The notes beneath the pieces were generated by a model. The model ran no database searches and was not told where the DNA came from. It saw nothing but the letters and a program-made list of their open reading frames with translations. The translations under genes and the position numbers were made by a program. From positions 1 through 7,940 of the forward strand of contig CAKRPM010000053.1 of NCBI GenBank assembly GCA_934378025.1: a DNA stretch of 7,940 nucleotides. The letters run 5' to 3'. Below, piece by piece: positions 6,070 to 7,940 of this stretch. The stretch is from an uncultured Eubacteriales bacterium (GTDB lineage: Bacteria; Bacillota; Clostridia; Oscillospirales; QAKW01). Every line of letters begins with the position of its first letter. Position 1 is the stretch's first letter.

Positions 6070-6642
6070 TTATAATTTTTCCAGACCTAAATAATCCAGC
6101 AGGCCGTTATAGATTCCCTGTGCAAACTGCGGCTGCATGGTTTGAAGCTTTTGCGCGTCTTGCGCATTGGTAATATACGCAAGCTCCACTAAAATGGCCG
6201 GCATCGAAGTACGCCGCAAGACATACAGCGAAGAATTTACGCGTACCCCATTATTTTTGGTGCCGACTTGTTCAACAATCTGCGCCAAAACATTTCCGGC
6301 CAGATCGTATGCCGCACCGCTGTCCCGATAAACATAGACCTCGCTACCGTTGGCCGATGGATTGGTGCTGGCATTGCAGTGAATACTGATAAAATAATCG
6401 GCAGGCCAACTATTGGCCGCCTCCACACGCGCACGAAGACTTGTTGCATTGGAGGTACCCAGCACCGTTTCCGGCGTTGGGCGCGACAAACGAGCTTCAA
6501 AGCGCGGATCATCACTCAGCAACTGATAAAGCTGTCTGCCCACCTCAAAGTTGATATCCTGTTCACGCAGACCGTTTCCCTCTGCACCGGCGTTAAAACC
6601 CTGTGGATTATGTCCTTGATCAATATAGATTTTTATTGCCAC
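6070..6642 (-). CDS. N-acetylmuramoyl-L-alanine amidase (Amidase_3), no signal peptide
   Basis: The 190-residue product is a bare Amidase_3 catalytic domain, the zinc enzyme fold that cleaves the bond between N-acetylmuramic acid and L-alanine in peptidoglycan. Zinc ligands are H11 (DQGHN), E27 (LREQD) and H88 (SIHCNA), and the catalytic glutamate is E153 (LVELAYITN). The GTG at 6642-6640 is preferred over an in-frame ATG at 6660-6658, because GAGGTGA lies just before the GTG and inside the longer reading frame. Neither start gives a signal peptide, and there is no SPOR, LysM or other wall-binding domain. It is therefore probably cytoplasmic until lysis or released by another route, as for the CwlC-type enzymes of mother-cell lysis or phage endolysins; this is inference. 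It follows the PHP gene by 48 bases with no terminator, so the two are likely co-transcribed. Confidence 0.9.
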   Translation of the reverse strand: MAIKIYIDQGHNPQGFNAGAEGNGLREQDINFEVGRQLYQLLSDDPRFEARLSRPTPETVLGTSNATSLRARVEAANSWPADYFISIHCNASTNPSANGSEVYVYRDSGAAYDLAGNVLAQIVEQVGTKNNGVRVNSSLYVLRRTSMPAILVELAYITNAQDAQKLQTMQPQFAQGIYNGLLDYLGLEKL

Positions 6643-6690
6643 AAAATCACCTCGACCCATTTTATGCGCGAGGAAGACAAAGGGACACCG

Positions 6691-7614
6691 CTATATGAAA
6701 TTTACTTTAGAGAGCCACGGTTTGATAATATGAATCGGCAACCGATTTTTTCCGGCGCCGTATCCGATCCGATTGGGGCGCAGCGCCAATCCATGAAAAT
6801 CACTGCCGCCGGAAACATACAAATTATGTTTTTGGCAAATGTCGCAAATTGTGTGTACCTGTTGCTCGGTAAAATCGTAGTAATAAGCTTCCAGTCCATC
6901 CAGCGGATACTGTTGAAGGATATTTTCTATTTCCTCCATAATCATCGGAACATATTGGTACGGATGCGCCATAAAGGCCAAACCGCCGCAGTCATGGATT
7001 AACCCCACCACTTCATCAATTGTCGGAAACAGCACGCTTTGATCAACAAAAAGCGGATGGTTCTTATCACACATCATTTTCCGAAAAAAAGTTGAAAATT
7101 CTGTTTGCTGCATTTTTTCCGTTCCGCCGAAAAAGCGGGCGTTTTCGGGATGTTTTTTGATTTCTTTTAAAAACGCAAACTTTCCGGTTTCTCTGGACGG
7201 ATCAAAAAGTGCTTCCGGCGCCGTTTCCATGGTTTGGCAAAAAGCCTGATCCATTACCACGCCCGCACGACGAAAAGCCTTTAAATTGACCGCCGCTTCC
7301 CTTAGCTGTTTTTCGCGGAATGAATATACATGTTTCGGTAGCCGATCGATCATTTTTTCCGAACAAAATCCGTATCCGAGAATTTCAATAATCGTACCTT
7401 TATAGACTGTATTTATTTCAACTCCCGGCAATATTTTTCCACCAAATTTGCTGCGTAAAGACGGATCCCGCAACTCTTTATAGGTACCTACCGAATTGTG
7501 ATCGGTAATTGACAACACGCTCAATCCCTCTTGTTGCCCTGCGGTTAAAACGTATGCCACATCGTGTTTGCCGTCCGAGTGCACAGTGTGCGTATGAATA
7601 TCAAAAAATTCCAT
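6691..7614 (-). CDS. PHP-domain metal-dependent phosphoesterase
   Basis: The 307-residue protein has the polymerase-and-histidinol-phosphatase fold. Metal-binding motifs appear in order: DIHTHTVHSDG (H7, H9, D14), TDHN (D38, H39), PGVEI (E66), AHPYQY (H217) and GGSDFHG (D272, H274). A helical insertion occupies roughly residues 80-195, as in YciV/TrpH-like enzymes, which hydrolyse nucleoside 3',5'-bisphosphates, 5'-nucleotides or short RNA 5' ends. The specific substrate is not determinable here. It is not the histidinol phosphatase of histidine synthesis by context, as no his genes are near, nor a DNA polymerase X or DnaE fusion. The ATG is supported by AAGGAG at 7622-7627, seven bases upstream. 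It has a perfect consensus promoter, and the amidase gene follows. Confidence 0.88.
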   Translation of the reverse strand: MEFFDIHTHTVHSDGKHDVAYVLTAGQQEGLSVLSITDHNSVGTYKELRDPSLRSKFGGKILPGVEINTVYKGTIIEILGYGFCSEKMIDRLPKHVYSFREKQLREAAVNLKAFRRAGVVMDQAFCQTMETAPEALFDPSRETGKFAFLKEIKKHPENARFFGGTEKMQQTEFSTFFRKMMCDKNHPLFVDQSVLFPTIDEVVGLIHDCGGLAFMAHPYQYVPMIMEEIENILQQYPLDGLEAYYYDFTEQQVHTICDICQKHNLYVSGGSDFHGLALRPNRIGYGAGKNRLPIHIIKPWLSKVNFI

Positions 7615-7641
7615 ATTACTGCTCCTTCATTTTACGCAGAT

Positions 7642-7670
7642 ATTATACAGAAAAATGAAAACCGTGTCAA
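7642..7670 (-). promoter_or_regulatory. Perfect consensus sigma-A promoter for the PHP-amidase operon
   Basis: On the minus strand TTGACA (7670-7665) and TATAAT (7647-7642) both match consensus exactly with a 17-base spacer. The start near 7635 leaves a leader of about 21 bases containing AAGGAG. No operator-like repeat is evident around it, suggesting strong constitutive expression. Confidence 0.85.
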
Positions 7671-7696
7671 CTTTTTATGACGATGTAACGAAAGAG

Positions 7697-7706
7697 AAAA
7701 ATCCCG
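7697..7706 (-). repeat. Extra copy of the terminator 3' arm
   Basis: AAAAATCCCG occurs at 7697-7706 and again at 7718-7727, where it is part of the terminator stem. In minus-strand RNA this gives a second CGGGAUUUUU that could pair with the same 5' arm. It may be a relic of a duplicated terminator or a backup one. Confidence 0.5.
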
Positions 7707-7717
7707 CAGATATAAGT

Positions 7718-7751
7718 AAAAATCCCGTTCACTTTAGTGAACGGGATTTTT
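7718..7751 (-). terminator. Intrinsic terminator after tRNA-Cys
   Basis: A 16-bp perfect inverted repeat (7718-7733 and 7736-7751) with core ATCCCGTTCACT ends in five U on the minus strand. Its first base coincides with the terminal A of the tRNA-Cys CCA. With only two unpaired bases drawn, the actual loop is probably four to six bases. It ends the tRNA transcript before the PHP promoter. Confidence 0.9.
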
Positions 7752-7824
7752 GGAGGTGCCACCCAGATTTGAACTGGGGATAAAGGTTTTGCAGACCTTG
7801 GCCTTACCACTTGGCTATGGCACC
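7751..7824 (-). tRNA. tRNA-Cys (anticodon GCA)
   Basis: The 74-base gene folds as a full cloverleaf. The acceptor arms are GGTGCCA (7824-7818) and TGGCACC (7761-7755), the discriminator is U73 as expected for cysteine, and CCA is encoded (7753-7751). The D arm reads AGCCAAGTGGTAAGGC. The anticodon loop CTGCAAA carries GCA at 7792-7790, and the T arm contains GTTCAAATC between CCCAG-type stems. It follows tRNA-Phe on the same strand with a 48-base spacer and has no recognisable promoter of its own. Confidence 0.97.
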
Positions 7825-7839
7825 GTATTTTTTTGAAAA

Positions 7840-7872
7840 TTAAAAGGCAAGAAAAAAATTCTCGCCTTTTAA
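7840..7872 (-). terminator. Hairpin between tRNA-Phe and tRNA-Cys
   Basis: Arms at 7840-7853 and 7859-7872 form a 14-bp stem with a five-base loop. The single mismatch on the plus strand (A-C) becomes a G-U pair in minus-strand RNA, so the structure is intact in the tRNA transcript. It starts directly after the tRNA-Phe CCA and is followed by UUUUC. It looks like an intrinsic terminator, but tRNA-Cys downstream has no evident promoter. It may therefore be leaky or a processing element. Confidence 0.65.
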
Positions 7873-7940
7873 TGGTGCCTCCGGTCGGAATCGAACCAAC
7901 GACACGGGGATTTTCAGTCCCCTGCTCTACCGACTGAGCT
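7873..7940 (-). tRNA. tRNA-Phe (anticodon GAA), 5' end beyond the window
   Basis: The visible part starts in the D arm (AGCTCAGTCGGTAGAGC). It continues with anticodon stem GGGGA/TCCCC and loop CTGAAAA, with GAA at 7915-7913, then T arm GTTGG-TTCGATT-CCGAC. It ends with acceptor 3' strand CGGAGGC, discriminator A and encoded CCA (7875-7873). The 5' acceptor strand, predicted as GCCTCCG, and about nine bases in total lie past the window edge. Confidence 0.96.

Noticed and set aside
6643..6660. Six-residue N-terminal extension of the amidase from an ATG at 6660
   Set aside because: The extension contains the GAGGTGA ribosome binding site of the GTG start and adds nothing to the domain.
6268..7002. 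Long plus-strand open frame opposite the amidase and PHP genes
   Set aside because: It runs across two well-supported minus-strand genes and their junction and has no recognisable protein features.
1..7940. CRISPR arrays, prophage or defence systems
   Set aside because: No regularly spaced repeats, cas genes, integrase, phage structural genes or toxin-antitoxin pair were seen on either strand.

Overview
This window looks like ordinary chromosomal DNA of a low-to-moderate GC Gram-positive bacterium, most likely an anaerobic member of the Clostridia. The signs are strong AGGAGG-type ribosome binding sites, sigma-A promoters with exact 17-bp spacers, an AgrA/AgrC-type LytTR two-component pair, a KtrAB potassium system, a small type-II lipoprotein and tRNA genes with encoded CCA. 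I cannot name the genus from sequence alone.

Layout. Positions 1-190 hold no convincing gene, only a possible insertion-sequence end (52-71) and a nested inverted repeat (131-177). A small lipoprotein gene (191-556, minus) is divergent from a two-component operon: a LytTR response regulator (719-1432) and a polytopic GHKL histidine kinase (1450-2718). A promoter at 2803-2831 then drives a malate/L-lactate dehydrogenase-family oxidoreductase (2850-3974). A perfect 16-bp hairpin (3975-4010) separates it from convergent ktrA.

The right half reads on the minus strand. Transcription order is tRNA-Phe (cut by the window edge), a hairpin, tRNA-Cys, a terminator, a consensus promoter, a PHP-domain phosphoesterase (6691-7614), an N-acetylmuramoyl-L-alanine amidase without signal peptide (6070-6642), then a separate promoter and ktrB-ktrA (6010-4013).

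How the parts work together. The kinase/regulator pair is a peptide-quorum-sensing-type system with no visible AgrB, AgrD or pheromone gene, so its signal and targets are unknown; the divergent lipoprotein is the nearest candidate target. KtrB (channel) and KtrA (nucleotide-gated RCK ring) form one K+ uptake system. The PHP enzyme and amidase probably share a transcript but have no obvious common pathway.

I see no clearly new system. The most noteworthy structure is at the ktrB start, where a 10-bp hairpin contains the TTG start codon in its stem and the ribosome binding site in its loop. An internal promoter begins transcription inside the 5' arm, so the full hairpin should form only in read-through RNA. 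Four good promoters in the window all predict very short leaders (about 12-21 nt).
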